64,000 nt of DNA from JBCBSZ01 sp039185015 (GCA_039185015.1 JBCDAU010000025.1:16152-80151), one strand, 5' to 3'; positions 1 to 7,650 are shown, counted from the first letter of the stretch. A program made the numbers and translations. The notes: generated by a model not told the origin, from the letters alone.

Positions 1-1086
1 GTGGCCGGGCTCCTGATCGACGGTGGCACCGGAGTCACCGCCGGCACGATCGTCGCGATCACCACCCTCCAGAACCGCCTGTTCTTCCCGGTCGCCCGGC
101 TGTTGGAGACGACGGTCGAGCTGCAGTCGTCGCGGGCGCTGTTCCGCCGGATCTTCGGCTACCTCGACGTCGTACCGGACATCGCCGAGTCGGATGCGCC
201 GGTCGCCCTCGAGCGCTCCGGCGTCCGGGGCGAGATCGAGCTCGATGGCGTCGTGCTCGTCCACGACCCCGACCGCGACCCTCCCGTGCCGTCACTCGAC
301 GGCGTCGACCTCGCGGCCGACCCCGGCCGACTCATCGCCCTCGTCGGGCCGTCCGGGGCCGGGAAGTCGACGATCCTCAACCTCGTCGCCCGGCTCTACG
401 ACCCGACCGAGGGCGCGGTCCGTCTGGACGGCGTCGACCTCCGCGACCTCCGACTCGAGTCCCTGGCCGAGTGCGTCGGCTTCGTGACCCAGGAGAGCTA
501 CCTCTTCGCCGGGACGCTCCGGGACAACATCGCCTACGGCGCACCGGACGCAACCGACGACGACATCATGGGCGCGGCCATCGCCGCAGCGATCCACGAG
601 CGCATCGCCGAGCTCCCCGACGGCTACGACACCGTCGTCGGCGAGCGCGGCACGCGTCTGTCGGGTGGCGAGCGGCAACGGGTCGCGATCGCCCGGGTGT
701 TGCTGTCGGACCCGAAGGTGCTGCTGCTCGACGAAGCGACCTCGGCCCTCGACACCGCCTCGGAGCGGAGGATCCAGGAGGCGTTGAGCTCGCTGCTCGC
801 CGACCGCACGACCATCGCGGTGGCCCACCGGCTCTCGACCATCCAGGCCGCCGACGTCATCCACGTGATCGAGCGCGGCCGCATCGTCGAGTCCGGTTCG
901 CACGACGAGCTCCTCACCGCCGACGGGTCGTACCGTGCGCTCTACCGGGAGCAGTTCGGCGACGGCGAGATCGAGACCACGTGCGCCGACGGCATCGTGC
1001 TCGCCAACGGGCACTGCGTGCCCCTCGAGGAGGCGCACTCCGAGATCCACGCCCGGATCCGACGTTTGCGTGAGCGGGTGGCCTGA
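1..1086 (+). CDS. ABC exporter, C-terminal part (transmembrane end plus ATPase), cut by window edge
   Basis: This is the 3' part of an ABC-type exporter of the fused transmembrane-ATPase kind; the true start lies to the left of the window. The first 40 or so residues look like the end of the membrane domain (a stretch ending in ELQSSRALFRRIFGYLD, typical of the last helix before the ATPase). The ATPase shows a Walker A motif (GPSGAGKST, about residue 116), the signature LSGGERQRVAIAR and Walker B VLLLDEATSAL, then the H-loop in AVAHRLSTI, so it should hydrolyse ATP. A short tail with two Cys follows. The substrate cannot be told. Family exporters work as dimers, and a partner half-transporter may lie upstream. 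Confidence 0.9.
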   Translation: MAGLLIDGGTGVTAGTIVAITTLQNRLFFPVARLLETTVELQSSRALFRRIFGYLDVVPDIAESDAPVALERSGVRGEIELDGVVLVHDPDRDPPVPSLDGVDLAADPGRLIALVGPSGAGKSTILNLVARLYDPTEGAVRLDGVDLRDLRLESLAECVGFVTQESYLFAGTLRDNIAYGAPDATDDDIMGAAIAAAIHERIAELPDGYDTVVGERGTRLSGGERQRVAIARVLLSDPKVLLLDEATSALDTASERRIQEALSSLLADRTTIAVAHRLSTIQAADVIHVIERGRIVESGSHDELLTADGSYRALYREQFGDGEIETTCADGIVLANGHCVPLEEAHSEIHARIRRLRERVA

Positions 1087-1161
1087 CCGCGGCCAGCGGC
1101 AGTCACCCGACCGGCGCGTTGCTCCCGTCGTAGCCTCGCGGGTGAGCGAGAGGGGGCTCCG

Positions 1162-1563
1162 ATGCGGAGATCACGGATGGCGCTCGCCGCGGTGGCACTG
1201 GCGGCGACGGGGTGGTTGGCCGGCTGTGGTGGCGACAGCGACGACGTCGACGACGACGACGGGCCGGTGGCGACCACGCCGATCGCGACCGAGCCCGACG
1301 CCGGCGGCGACGCAGACGGAGAATCGGGGGTCGGCGGCGGCACCGCCTCGGCAGCGCCCGGTGACCTGGTGTCCGAGATCATGATCCCGCTGTTCGGGTT
1401 CACCGTCACCGATCTCGGCTTCTCGGAAGCCGACCAAGCGTGCATGAACGACGAGCTCGCCGCCGAGTTCCCGGACGGGCTGCCCGAGGACATCGCCTCG
1501 TCCGAGGACGTCGCCGGCGCCCTCGACGCCGCCGCCGAGGCGTGCGACGTCAGCCTCCGCTGA
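1162..1563 (+). CDS. Putative lipoprotein of unknown function
   Basis: A 133-residue protein with a basic start, a hydrophobic stretch and a lipobox-like sequence ending LAGC at about residue 21, followed by an acidic low-complexity linker (GGDSDDVDDDDG). It is therefore likely exported and lipid-anchored. The C-terminal 70 residues contain three Cys and no motif I recognise. The ATG is preceded by a purine-rich ribosome site (GAGGGGG), and a TAGCCT box lies 32 nt before the start, so this gene seems to have a short leader. It stands alone between the ABC exporter and a gene on the other strand. Function unknown. Confidence 0.7.
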   Translation: MRRSRMALAAVALAATGWLAGCGGDSDDVDDDDGPVATTPIATEPDAGGDADGESGVGGGTASAAPGDLVSEIMIPLFGFTVTDLGFSEADQACMNDELAAEFPDGLPEDIASSEDVAGALDAAAEACDVSLR

Positions 1564-1569
1564 CCAGCG

Positions 1570-1962
1570 CTACGAGCCGACCGGCTGACAGTCGCTGCCG
1601 CATGCGCCGGCGTCGCCCTCGGCGGGTGCGTGGTCGGCTGGCCGGTGGAGCACGGCGAAGGTCGGCGTGACCACGGCGACGGCATCCTCGCCCGCGGTGC
1701 CCTCGACGACCGCATCGCCGTCGACGATGAGGGAGTAGCCGCCCTCCTCGGAGGGGGGCCACAGCAGCGAGACCGCCGGACGGTCGCCGGCGTTGCGAGC
1801 CGTCTTGCGGCCGGCCGGGACGCGGATGACCCCGTCGGCCATCTCGACCGTGGCGTGGGTGGCGTGAGGACGACCGTCGGGACCGCCCGTCAGGAAGTAG
1901 GCGACCGGCCCCCGCTCGGTGATGGTGTCGGCCAGCGCGTCGAGATCGACCGGGATGCTCAT
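1570..1962 (-). CDS. PPOX-fold (pyridoxamine phosphate oxidase-like) protein
   Basis: A 130-residue protein whose body (GPVAYFLTGGPDGRPHATH, then IRVPAGRKTARNAGDRP and VSLLWPPSEEGGYSLIVDG) matches the split-barrel flavin/F420-binding fold of small pyridoxamine 5'-phosphate oxidase-like proteins. Family members bind FMN, F420 or heme; which one is used here cannot be decided from sequence. The C-terminal tail carries two close Cys (ACGSDC), unusual for the fold. The ATG lies 6 nt after a TAGCGT box, so the message is probably leaderless. It is divergent from the next gene. Confidence 0.7.
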   Translation of the reverse strand: MSIPVDLDALADTITERGPVAYFLTGGPDGRPHATHATVEMADGVIRVPAGRKTARNAGDRPAVSLLWPPSEEGGYSLIVDGDAVVEGTAGEDAVAVVTPTFAVLHRPADHAPAEGDAGACGSDCQPVGS

Positions 1963-1968
1963 GGCACG

Positions 1969-1974
1969 ACGCTA
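1969..1974 (-). promoter_or_regulatory. Probable leaderless -10 box (TAGCGT)
   Basis: TAGCGT on the minus strand ends 6 nt before the ATG of the PPOX-fold gene. No ribosome site is present, as expected for a leaderless actinobacterial transcript. Confidence 0.5.
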
Positions 1975-2013
1975 CCGCGACGGGGTGTCGCGGCCGCCGG
2001 TGACACCTCGGCG

Positions 2014-2784
2014 ATGATTGGGGGCGTGCCCCCGTTCGGCGAGCTGCCCATCGACGGCGTCGTGGCGACCTTCCTCACGGCGCTCGATCGAACGATGGGG
2101 ATCGACCCAGCGGTGCGCCGCATGGCCGGCTCGACGCTGACGAGCTCATCGCAGCTCGCGGACAGCGGGCTCGTGATCGTCACCGCGGCGGGACGACACC
2201 GCGTGGTGTGGTGCGATCCACGGGTCGTCGAGGACTACGCCGACGTGGTCGCACCGCGGACGACGCCTGAGGTCGACGAGCTCGTCACGCAGGTGCGTGA
2301 TCGGGGCGCGGAACCGATCGGTCGCTCGCTGCTCCACGTGGTGCATCGGCGGGGACTCCGGGATCCGGGTCTACCGGAGGGTGGCGTCGTCGTCGACCTC
2401 GACCAGGCGGAGGCCACGGGGCCGGTGCGCTCACTGCTCGATGCCTGCGGGGACGACGACGTCGATGTCGCCGGGTTCGGCGATGATCCTCGACCGGCGC
2501 GGGTCACCCTCGCCTCGGAGGCGGACGGGACGGCGGTCGCTGCGGTCATCCGCCGGCCGACCCTGATGAGCGACGGCGTGATCGACCTCGGTGTGCTGAC
2601 GCACCCGGACCGACGTGGTGAGGGGTGGGCCGCCGGAGCGACGGCCCAGGCGGCTCGGTCGGTCTTCGCCGCCGGCGCGCTGCCGCTCTACCGGTGCGAG
2701 GCGTCGCACCGGACGTCCGTGCGGCTCGCCGCCCGCCGGGGCTTCCGGCGGGCGGCAGAGCTGCACGTCCTGCGCGTGACCTGA
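2014..2784 (+). CDS. GNAT-like acetyltransferase-domain protein
   Basis: About 256 residues. The C-terminal third (LGVLTHPDRRGEGWAAGAT, then YRCEASHRTSVRLAARRGF) has the acetyl-CoA binding loop and the final strand of the GNAT N-acetyltransferase fold; the N-terminal part has no clear match and may bind the acceptor. The start is uncertain: ATG 2014 gives MIGGVPPFG, while a GTG at 2026 gives VPPFGEL. The reading frame stays open far upstream, but that stretch overlaps the divergent gene and is not likely to be coding. The acceptor is unknown. Confidence 0.65.
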   Translation: MIGGVPPFGELPIDGVVATFLTALDRTMGIDPAVRRMAGSTLTSSSQLADSGLVIVTAAGRHRVVWCDPRVVEDYADVVAPRTTPEVDELVTQVRDRGAEPIGRSLLHVVHRRGLRDPGLPEGGVVVDLDQAEATGPVRSLLDACGDDDVDVAGFGDDPRPARVTLASEADGTAVAAVIRRPTLMSDGVIDLGVLTHPDRRGEGWAAGATAQAARSVFAAGALPLYRCEASHRTSVRLAARRGFRRAAELHVLRVT

Positions 2785-2788
2785 GCGG

Positions 2789-3088
2789 TCAGGCGCGGAG
2801 GTCCGAGCCACGCTCGCCTCCGCGGCGGTGGTGGTGGTGGTGACGGCTCCGACGGCGCTCGACGGCGGCGTCGAAGCGAGCGGCCTGCTCCTCGTCGAGG
2901 ACGGACCGGATGATCTCCATCCGCTCGCGTCGGTGTGCCCGGAACAGCTCGCGGGCCTCGGCGCGATGTCGGCCGAGGCGCTCGCGAAGCTCCGCGACCT
3001 GCTCGTCATCGAGCTCGAGCTTGCGCTGGAGGAAACGAAGCCGGCGGCTGACTCGTCGTGAGCCGTCGGCGTGTCGTCGGTGAGTCAT
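2789..3088 (-). CDS. Small His-rich protein with Spy/CpxP-like repeats, cytoplasmic
   Basis: A 99-residue, highly charged, mostly helical protein. The core (LELDDEQVAELRERL and later RSVLDEEQAARFDAAVERR) resembles the two LTxxQ-type helices of Spy/CpxP periplasmic chaperones and metal sensors, but there is no signal peptide or membrane segment, so it should stay in the cytoplasm. It ends with a run of five His flanked by Arg, a possible metal- or nucleic-acid-binding tail. A strong ribosome site (AAGGAGC) precedes the ATG. The gene is divergent from a TetR regulator and shares its palindrome-bearing promoter, so it is the likely target of that regulator. Confidence 0.7.
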   Translation of the reverse strand: MTHRRHADGSRRVSRRLRFLQRKLELDDEQVAELRERLGRHRAEARELFRAHRRERMEIIRSVLDEEQAARFDAAVERRRSRHHHHHRRGGERGSDLRA

Positions 3089-3109
3089 GGTGGTGCTCCT
3101 TGAGAGTTA

Positions 3110-3126
3110 CGCAACACTGTGTTGCG
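3110..3126. promoter_or_regulatory. Perfect 17-bp palindrome, probable TetR operator 1
   Basis: CGCAACACTGTGTTGCG reads the same on both strands around a single central base. It lies 22 bp upstream of the His-rich gene start, in the gap shared with the TetR gene. Size and symmetry suit a TetR dimer. Confidence 0.65.
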
Positions 3127-3161
3127 CTACATCTTGTTGTACAGTGAGTATCGGAGAAACA

Positions 3162-3174
3162 CAACACGATGTTG
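3162..3174. promoter_or_regulatory. Second related palindrome, probable TetR operator 2
   Basis: CAACACGATGTTG has 5-bp arms (CAACA/TGTTG) and a 3-bp centre. It shares the CAACA half-site with the 17-bp palindrome centred 50 bp away, and lies 16 bp before the TetR start. The pair suggests autoregulation plus control of the divergent gene. Confidence 0.55.
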
Positions 3175-3189
3175 CAGAAAGGTCGGTCG

Positions 3190-3831
3190 ATGGACCGCCG
3201 ACGACGTTCGGGCACGCGGGGCCGGGGGCACCGGAGCGAGATCGATCCCCGGGTCGCGCGCACGCGTGCCACGGTGATCTCGGTGGGTCGCGAGCTCCTC
3301 GATCGAGACGGCCCCGACGCGGTCACGCACCTGCGCATCGGCGAGCTGACCGGCATCGCCCGCACCACCATCTACCGCCACTTCCCCGATCCCGAGACGC
3401 TCCTGGCCGCCGTCATGGCCGATGGCGACGAGCGGCCCGAGGAGCCGGACGGCCGCTTCGACACGGGCACGCTCGCCGGCGATCTCGACGTCTTCCTCGA
3501 CCTCGTCCGCCAGCGTGCGGGTCGGGGGCGTGACGGCCATCGGCTCGGGCACCTGCTCTCCCATGCCGAGCGACACGCTCGCTTCGCCGAGATGCGCGAC
3601 CGCCGCATGGACCGGCTGCTCCTACCCCTCGACGGCATCCTCCACCGCGCTCGCGAACGGGGCGAGCTCGATCACACCGTCGATCCGGCCGATGCGGCCG
3701 CGGAGCTCCTCGGGCCGCTGTTCTTCCGTCGCTTCTTCCTCGGCCAGCGGGCGGAGGCGACGCAACTGCAGAGCACCCGCGACCGCTTCCTCATGATCCA
3801 CGGGATCGAGCCACCCGACACCGAGGTGTGA
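3190..3831 (+). CDS. TetR-family transcriptional regulator
   Basis: 213 residues from the ATG at 3190, chosen because AGAAAGG sits 7 nt upstream; an earlier in-frame ATG at 3169 overlaps the operator. The first 25 residues are very basic (many Arg), then comes the DNA-binding HTH (GELTGIARTTIYRHFPDPE, about residues 50-68) followed by a helical ligand/dimer domain. It is divergent from the His-rich Spy-like gene and two palindromes lie between them. The insertion sequence starts 8 bp after its stop codon, so it is intact. The ligand is unknown. Confidence 0.85.
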   Translation: MDRRRRSGTRGRGHRSEIDPRVARTRATVISVGRELLDRDGPDAVTHLRIGELTGIARTTIYRHFPDPETLLAAVMADGDERPEEPDGRFDTGTLAGDLDVFLDLVRQRAGRGRDGHRLGHLLSHAERHARFAEMRDRRMDRLLLPLDGILHRARERGELDHTVDPADAAAELLGPLFFRRFFLGQRAEATQLQSTRDRFLMIHGIEPPDTEV

Positions 3832-3833
3832 CA

Positions 3834-3839
3834 CCTAGG
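3834..3839. repeat. Target-site duplication, left copy (CCTAGG)
   Basis: CCTAGG directly abuts the TGTAG end of the insertion sequence and is repeated at 4884-4889. It fits the NCTAGN six-base target known for IS481. Confidence 0.85.
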
Positions 3840-4883
3840 TGTAGTGGCCATGGAGGTTGTTGACGCGGGTGGGTCCGTGAAGGGGTGAGCCTCCGCGGCG
3901 AGTGTGGATGTCGCTGAACAGACCACACGACCACGGAGGCTCGGTGTCTCACCGTAACGCTCGTCTCACCCCTGCTGGCCGACGCATCCTCGTTGAACGC
4001 GTCGCTGCCGGGACCCCGCAGGCCCATGTCGCTGTGCAGATGGGTATCAGCCGGGCCACGGTGCACAAGTGGTGGCACCGCTGGCTGGTCGAAGGTGTCG
4101 CCGGGCTCGAGGACCGCTCATCTCGCCCGCATCGCTCACCGTCACGCACCCGGCCCAGCATCGAGACCAGGGTGTGCCGGCTGCGGCGGTCGCGGCGGTG
4201 GGGACCGGAGCTGATCTCGTTGCACACCGGGGTGCCGTCATCGACGGTGCACCAGATCCTGGTCCGCCATGGACTGAACCGACTCGCTGGCATTGACGGT
4301 CCCACGGGTCGGGTGGTCCGCCGCTATGAGCGCGCCCACCCGGGCGAGTTGATCCATCTCGACATCAAGAAGGCCGGCAAGATCCCACCCGGTGGGGGCT
4401 GGCGCATCCACGGACGAGGCACCAAAGCCAAGGGTCCCCGGCTCGGCTACACCTACTTCCACGTCGCCGTTGATGATCACTCCCGGGTGGCCTACGTCGA
4501 AGCCCACGACAACGAACAAGCCCGCACCCTGGTGGAGTTCTGGGACCGAGCCCAGGCCTGGTTCACCGACCGAGGCATGACCGTCGACGAAGTCCTCTCC
4601 GACAACGGCTCGAACTTCCGGTCACGCCTGTTCGCCACCCGCCTCGCCGCTGCTGGGATCAAGCACCGACGAACCCGGCCCTACCAGCCCCAGGCCAACG
4701 GCAAGGTTGAGCGGTTCAACCGGACCATGAGCACCGAGTTCCTCTACGCCCGCCGCTTCCGCTCAGAAGCCGACCGCCGCCGACGCCTTGACCGCTGGGT
4801 GCACGACTACAACCATCACCGCAACCACACCGCCATCGGCGGCCCACCCGCCACCCGCGTCCACAACGTCACCGGCTCCTACA
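3840..4883 (+). mobile_element. Complete IS481-family insertion sequence, 1044 bp
   Basis: The element begins TGTAG and ends CTACA. Its terminal inverted repeats match at 26 of 33 positions (left 3840-3872, right 4851-4883); the block GACGCGGGTGG is identical in both. It is flanked by 6-bp direct repeats CCTAGG. One transposase gene fills most of it, and the right repeat overlaps the last transposase codons. The left 104 bp (3840-3943) hold the terminal repeat and probably the promoter. Nothing is broken, so the copy may be active. It sits exactly in the junction of two convergent genes and interrupts neither. Confidence 0.9.
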
Positions 4884-4888
4884 CCTAG
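3944..4888 (+). CDS. IS481-family DDE transposase
   Basis: 314 residues from GTG 3944, which has GGAGG 5 nt upstream. N-terminal helix-turn-helix (AHVAVQMGISRATVHKWW) binds the element ends; the integrase-like core carries the catalytic triad Asp140 (LIHLDIKK), Asp220 (EVLSDNGSNF) and Glu256 (ANGKVERFNR), giving the classic D-35-E spacing. The stop codon TAG (4886-4888) is not part of the element: it comes from the CCTAGG target duplication, so the frame runs out of the right end. All key residues are present, so the enzyme should be functional. Confidence 0.95.
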   Translation: MSHRNARLTPAGRRILVERVAAGTPQAHVAVQMGISRATVHKWWHRWLVEGVAGLEDRSSRPHRSPSRTRPSIETRVCRLRRSRRWGPELISLHTGVPSSTVHQILVRHGLNRLAGIDGPTGRVVRRYERAHPGELIHLDIKKAGKIPPGGGWRIHGRGTKAKGPRLGYTYFHVAVDDHSRVAYVEAHDNEQARTLVEFWDRAQAWFTDRGMTVDEVLSDNGSNFRSRLFATRLAAAGIKHRRTRPYQPQANGKVERFNRTMSTEFLYARRFRSEADRRRRLDRWVHDYNHHRNHTAIGGPPATRVHNVTGSYT

Positions 4889-4889
4889 G
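4884..4889. repeat. Target-site duplication, right copy (CCTAGG)
   Basis: Second copy of CCTAGG, touching the CTACA end of the insertion sequence. Its CTAG core gives a TAG stop to the transposase on the plus strand and to adenosine deaminase on the minus strand. Confidence 0.85.
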
Positions 4890-5946
4890 GCGCGGCGAAC
4901 GCCTCGTCGATCCGCGCGAGCAGCAGCTGCTTTCGCTCGTGGTCGGCGAAGCTGCCCAGCGCCGCGTTGCGCTGCAACTGGCGGACCTCCTCCCGGTCGA
5001 GCTCGAAGGTGGTCGCCACCAGCGCCAGCTCGGAACTCACCGAGACCCCGGACATCAGCCGGTTGTCGGTGTTGACCGTCGCTCGGAGCCCAGCGCGGAG
5101 GAACGGACCGACCGGGTGGTCGGCGATCGTCGGCACCGCGCCGATCTGCACGTTGCAGGAGGGACACAGTTCGAGGGTCACGCCCCGGTCGCGGACGTAG
5201 CGCCCGAGTGAGCCGAGGACGATCTCGCCGTCGACGATCTCGCAGTCCTCGATGAGCCGGACGCCATGACCGATCCGTTGCGCTCCCATCTCCAGCGCGC
5301 CGGCGATCAACTCGACACCCGGCGGCTCGGAGGCGTGGATCGTCAGCCGGGCGAGCCCCCGGTGCGCGATGCCGACGGCGTCGGCATGGTCCGACGGCGG
5401 GAAGCCGGTCTCGGCACCGGCGAGGTCGAAGCCGACGACACCGCGGCCGAGCCACCGGACCGCAGCCTCGGCGACCTCGGCCGACCGGTCCTCGGTCCGC
5501 ATCGCGCACACGAGGGTGTCGACCTCGATGGCTCCCCCGGTCTCGGTCACGCCCCGGGCGAAGCCGGCCGTCACCGCGTCGATGGCCTCGTCGAGCGAAG
5601 CCAAACCCGAGCCGTCCGCACCCGAGTGGAGCTCGGGGGCGAACCGCACCTCGGCGTGCACGACGCCGTCGGCCGCCAGGTCGACCGCCGCCTCGGCGGC
5701 GACCCGTTCCAGGGCCTCGGCGGTCTGCAGCAGCGGGACGGTGTGGGCGAACGTCGCGAGGTAGGCGAGGATGTCGCCGGCATCCGCGCCGGCCCGGAAG
5801 TAGGCGGTCAGCTCGTCAGGGTCGACGGTCGGGAGCTCGTGTCCGATCTCGTCGGCGAGCTCGAGGATCGTGTCGATGCGGAGCCCACCGTCGAGGTGGT
5901 CGTGGAGCAGGACCTTGGGCAACGCACGTGCCTCGTCAGGCGTCAT
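4885..5946 (-). CDS. add: Adenosine deaminase
   Basis: 353 residues, the usual length. It deaminates adenosine or deoxyadenosine to inosine in purine salvage, in the cytosol. The metal and catalytic residues are visible: HDHLDGG near residue 15 (first zinc His pair), FAPELHS, TIHASE (zinc His), RIGHGVRLIED (catalytic His) and VNTDNRLMSG with the metal Asp, a variant common in actinobacterial Add. A TAGGTT box 6 nt before the ATG suggests a leaderless transcript. The stop codon lies inside the target site of the insertion sequence, and because the target is duplicated the protein is unchanged. Confidence 0.93.
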   Translation of the reverse strand: MTPDEARALPKVLLHDHLDGGLRIDTILELADEIGHELPTVDPDELTAYFRAGADAGDILAYLATFAHTVPLLQTAEALERVAAEAAVDLAADGVVHAEVRFAPELHSGADGSGLASLDEAIDAVTAGFARGVTETGGAIEVDTLVCAMRTEDRSAEVAEAAVRWLGRGVVGFDLAGAETGFPPSDHADAVGIAHRGLARLTIHASEPPGVELIAGALEMGAQRIGHGVRLIEDCEIVDGEIVLGSLGRYVRDRGVTLELCPSCNVQIGAVPTIADHPVGPFLRAGLRATVNTDNRLMSGVSVSSELALVATTFELDREEVRQLQRNAALGSFADHERKQLLLARIDEAFAAP

Positions 5947-5952
5947 GCCCCG

Positions 5953-5958
5953 AACCTA
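5953..5958 (-). promoter_or_regulatory. Probable leaderless -10 box of add (TAGGTT)
   Basis: TAGGTT on the minus strand, 6 nt from the add start codon, in a 22-bp gap behind the selenoprotein stop. Confidence 0.5.
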
Positions 5959-5968
5959 GGACGGCGGC

Positions 5969-6628
5969 TCAACCGGCGAGCAGTTCCTCGGCCTTCTCGC
6001 GGAGCTCGTCGGCGGAGAAGCTCGACACGAACGACTCGATCCGACCGGAGTCGTCGATGAACGCGAACGCCGGCTGGTAGAACACGTCGAACTCGGTCCA
6101 GATGGTGCCGTCCACGTCGGCGATGTGCGGCATGTTGCCCACGCCGACCTCGTCCACGAACGCCGCACGGCTGTCAGCGTTGCCGGAGCCGGCGACGCCG
6201 ACGAAGTTGACCCTGCCCTCGTACTCGGCTGCGACCGCAGCCACGTCGGGACCCTCCCGACGACAGGTCGGTCACCAGGGCGCCCAGAACCAGGCGATCG
6301 TGTCGGTGCCGGCGTAGACCGAGAGGTCGATCTCGCCGCCGCCGACGACCGCCGGTCCGACGAAGGACAGCTGCGACGGCACCGGGATCGGCGCCGCCGT
6401 CGTCTCCGATGGCGCCGCCTCGACCGGCGAGGTGTCGCCCGGCGAGGCCGCCTCGTCGGCGCCGTCGGTCGACTCGAGCGGAGCGGCAGTCGCCGGGGCG
6501 GTGGTGGCCGGAGCGGCCGCGATGGTCGGCGGCGCCGTCGCGACGACCTGCCCCTCGCTGTCGCCGCCACCGCATGCTGCCGCGACGAGCGCGGCGCCGA
6601 GGACGACGGCCGGGAGCCGGCGCCTCAT
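5969..6628 (-). CDS. Putative selenoprotein: secreted thioredoxin-fold lipoprotein (DsbE/MPT53-like) with UPTC active site
   Basis: Read through an in-frame TGA at 6274-6272, the gene encodes 219 residues: signal peptide with lipobox (VAAAC, Cys19), an Ala/Thr/Pro-rich linker to about residue 80, then a thioredoxin fold. The active site reads AWFWAPW-U-PTCRREGPDV, with selenocysteine at 119 where relatives have the first Cys of CxxC; the cis-Pro loop is VFYQPAFAF. The fold closely resembles mycobacterial MPT53/DsbE, a disulfide oxidoreductase of the cell envelope. A perfect 8-bp hairpin starts 9 nt after the TGA. The ATG overlaps the stop of the upstream lipoprotein gene (ATGA), so the two form an operon. 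Without read-through a 118-residue stub lacking the active site would be made. Confidence 0.85.
6244..6262 (-). promoter_or_regulatory. SECIS-like hairpin after the TGA at 6272-6274
   Basis: On the mRNA, CGUCGGGA and UCCCGACG pair perfectly (8 bp) around a GGG loop, or 7 bp with loop AGGGU. The loop begins 16-17 nt after the UGA and has G in its first two positions, as bacterial SelB-binding SECIS elements do. Confidence 0.75.
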
Positions 6629-7212
6629 GTGACCGGCTCCAGCGGAACGTCGAGCCCGGCGAAGACCCGGTCGTACTCGGGGAGGTCGGCACCGTCGATC
6701 ACCATCACGTAGCGGGTCGACACCCCAGCACCGGCCGGCACTTGGAGCGCCTGCTGGCCACACGTCTTCGCGAAGAGCCCCTCGAACAACTGGTCGCGCT
6801 CGCTGTCGACGGGGGCGGACTCCCACCAGCCGTCCAGGCGCGAGCAGGCGAGCGATGCGCTGACCACACCGTCGTCGACGTCGAAGGGATCGTCGTCGGA
6901 GACGTCGGCGCCGGGCTCGACCAGCGTCACGAAGCGGCCCGAGGCCTCGGCGCCGTCCGCAGGAACCTCGATCTCTCCGACCAACCAGATCACCTCGTCG
7001 CCGCTCAGGGCCCGCAACGCCTCGAACGGTGCCACACGACGATCATCGGGAGGTACTCCCAACTCGACCTGGAGCACGGAACCGTCGGGCAACACGCCTC
7101 GCCACATCGTCGCACCGGGCGCGCCGGATGTGCCGTCACCCCCGGAGCCGCCCGAGCAGGCCGCGACGACCAGGGCGACGGCCACCATCCACAGGACGCG
7201 CAGCCTCCGCAC
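6625..7212 (-). CDS. Putative lipoprotein, operon partner of the thioredoxin-fold selenoprotein
   Basis: 195 residues with a signal peptide and lipobox (VVAAC, about Cys19), then a globular domain with no motif I recognise. A pair of distant Cys (SLACSRL and FAKTCGQ) could form a disulfide. Its stop overlaps the ATG of the selenoprotein by 4 bp, so the two are probably co-translated. The partnership with an envelope thiol oxidoreductase makes this lipoprotein a candidate substrate or scaffold, which is inference only. Confidence 0.7.
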   Translation of the reverse strand: MRRLRVLWMVAVALVVAACSGGSGGDGTSGAPGATMWRGVLPDGSVLQVELGVPPDDRRVAPFEALRALSGDEVIWLVGEIEVPADGAEASGRFVTLVEPGADVSDDDPFDVDDGVVSASLACSRLDGWWESAPVDSERDQLFEGLFAKTCGQQALQVPAGAGVSTRYVMVIDGADLPEYDRVFAGLDVPLEPVT

Positions 7213-7245
7213 CGCGCTCAGCGTACGGCGTGCGAGTGGGTGCGC

Positions 7246-7650
7246 TCAGGACGCGCTCTGCGCGACCGCATCGACGCCCAGCACCACAGTGCGCCGCCGA
7301 CGTCGGAAATAGAGCAGGATCGCTCGCTCGCCGATGACCAGGCGATCGAGTCGCCAGGGCCGCCGACGCGAGCCGCGGGCCAGCGTCTGTACCACCGGGT
7401 TGACCCACGAGACGCCGCGGAGCTCGACGGTGCCGTCTTCGAGTGCGATCCGAACACCGCCGTAGATGGGCGTGACCCGACCGATGCGCGAGCGGGCGGC
7501 GAGGCAGGACGCCAGCACGAGGCCGCCCTGGTCCGAGATCAGTCCGCCGGTCTTGTGGCGCGCCCCCGCGGCCAGTTCCTGACGGACGACGCGATCGAAG
7601 GTCGCCTGCATCTCCATGAGCTCGGGATGCGACTCCATGGGCCCGGCCAC
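7246..7650 (-). CDS. Conserved-looking hypothetical protein, 134 residues
   Basis: The start is set at GTG 7650, which has GGAGGG 4 nt upstream; a downstream ATG at 7638 is the alternative. The protein is soluble and basic in its C-terminal half (RGSRRRPWRLDRL and YFRRRRRTVV). There is one Cys and no recognised motif or membrane segment. The frame stays open for another kilobase upstream, but that part runs antisense to a clear ABC ATPase gene and is not coding. Function unknown. Confidence 0.55.
   Translation of the reverse strand: MAGPMESHPELMEMQATFDRVVRQELAAGARHKTGGLISDQGGLVLASCLAARSRIGRVTPIYGGVRIALEDGTVELRGVSWVNPVVQTLARGSRRRPWRLDRLVIGERAILLYFRRRRRTVVLGVDAVAQSAS

Noticed and set aside
5969..6628. 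The TGA as a nonsense mutation (pseudogene)
   Set aside because: Three different redox genes carry TGA at an active-site Cys position, each followed by a hairpin and an intact frame. Random decay would not pick the same residue class three times.
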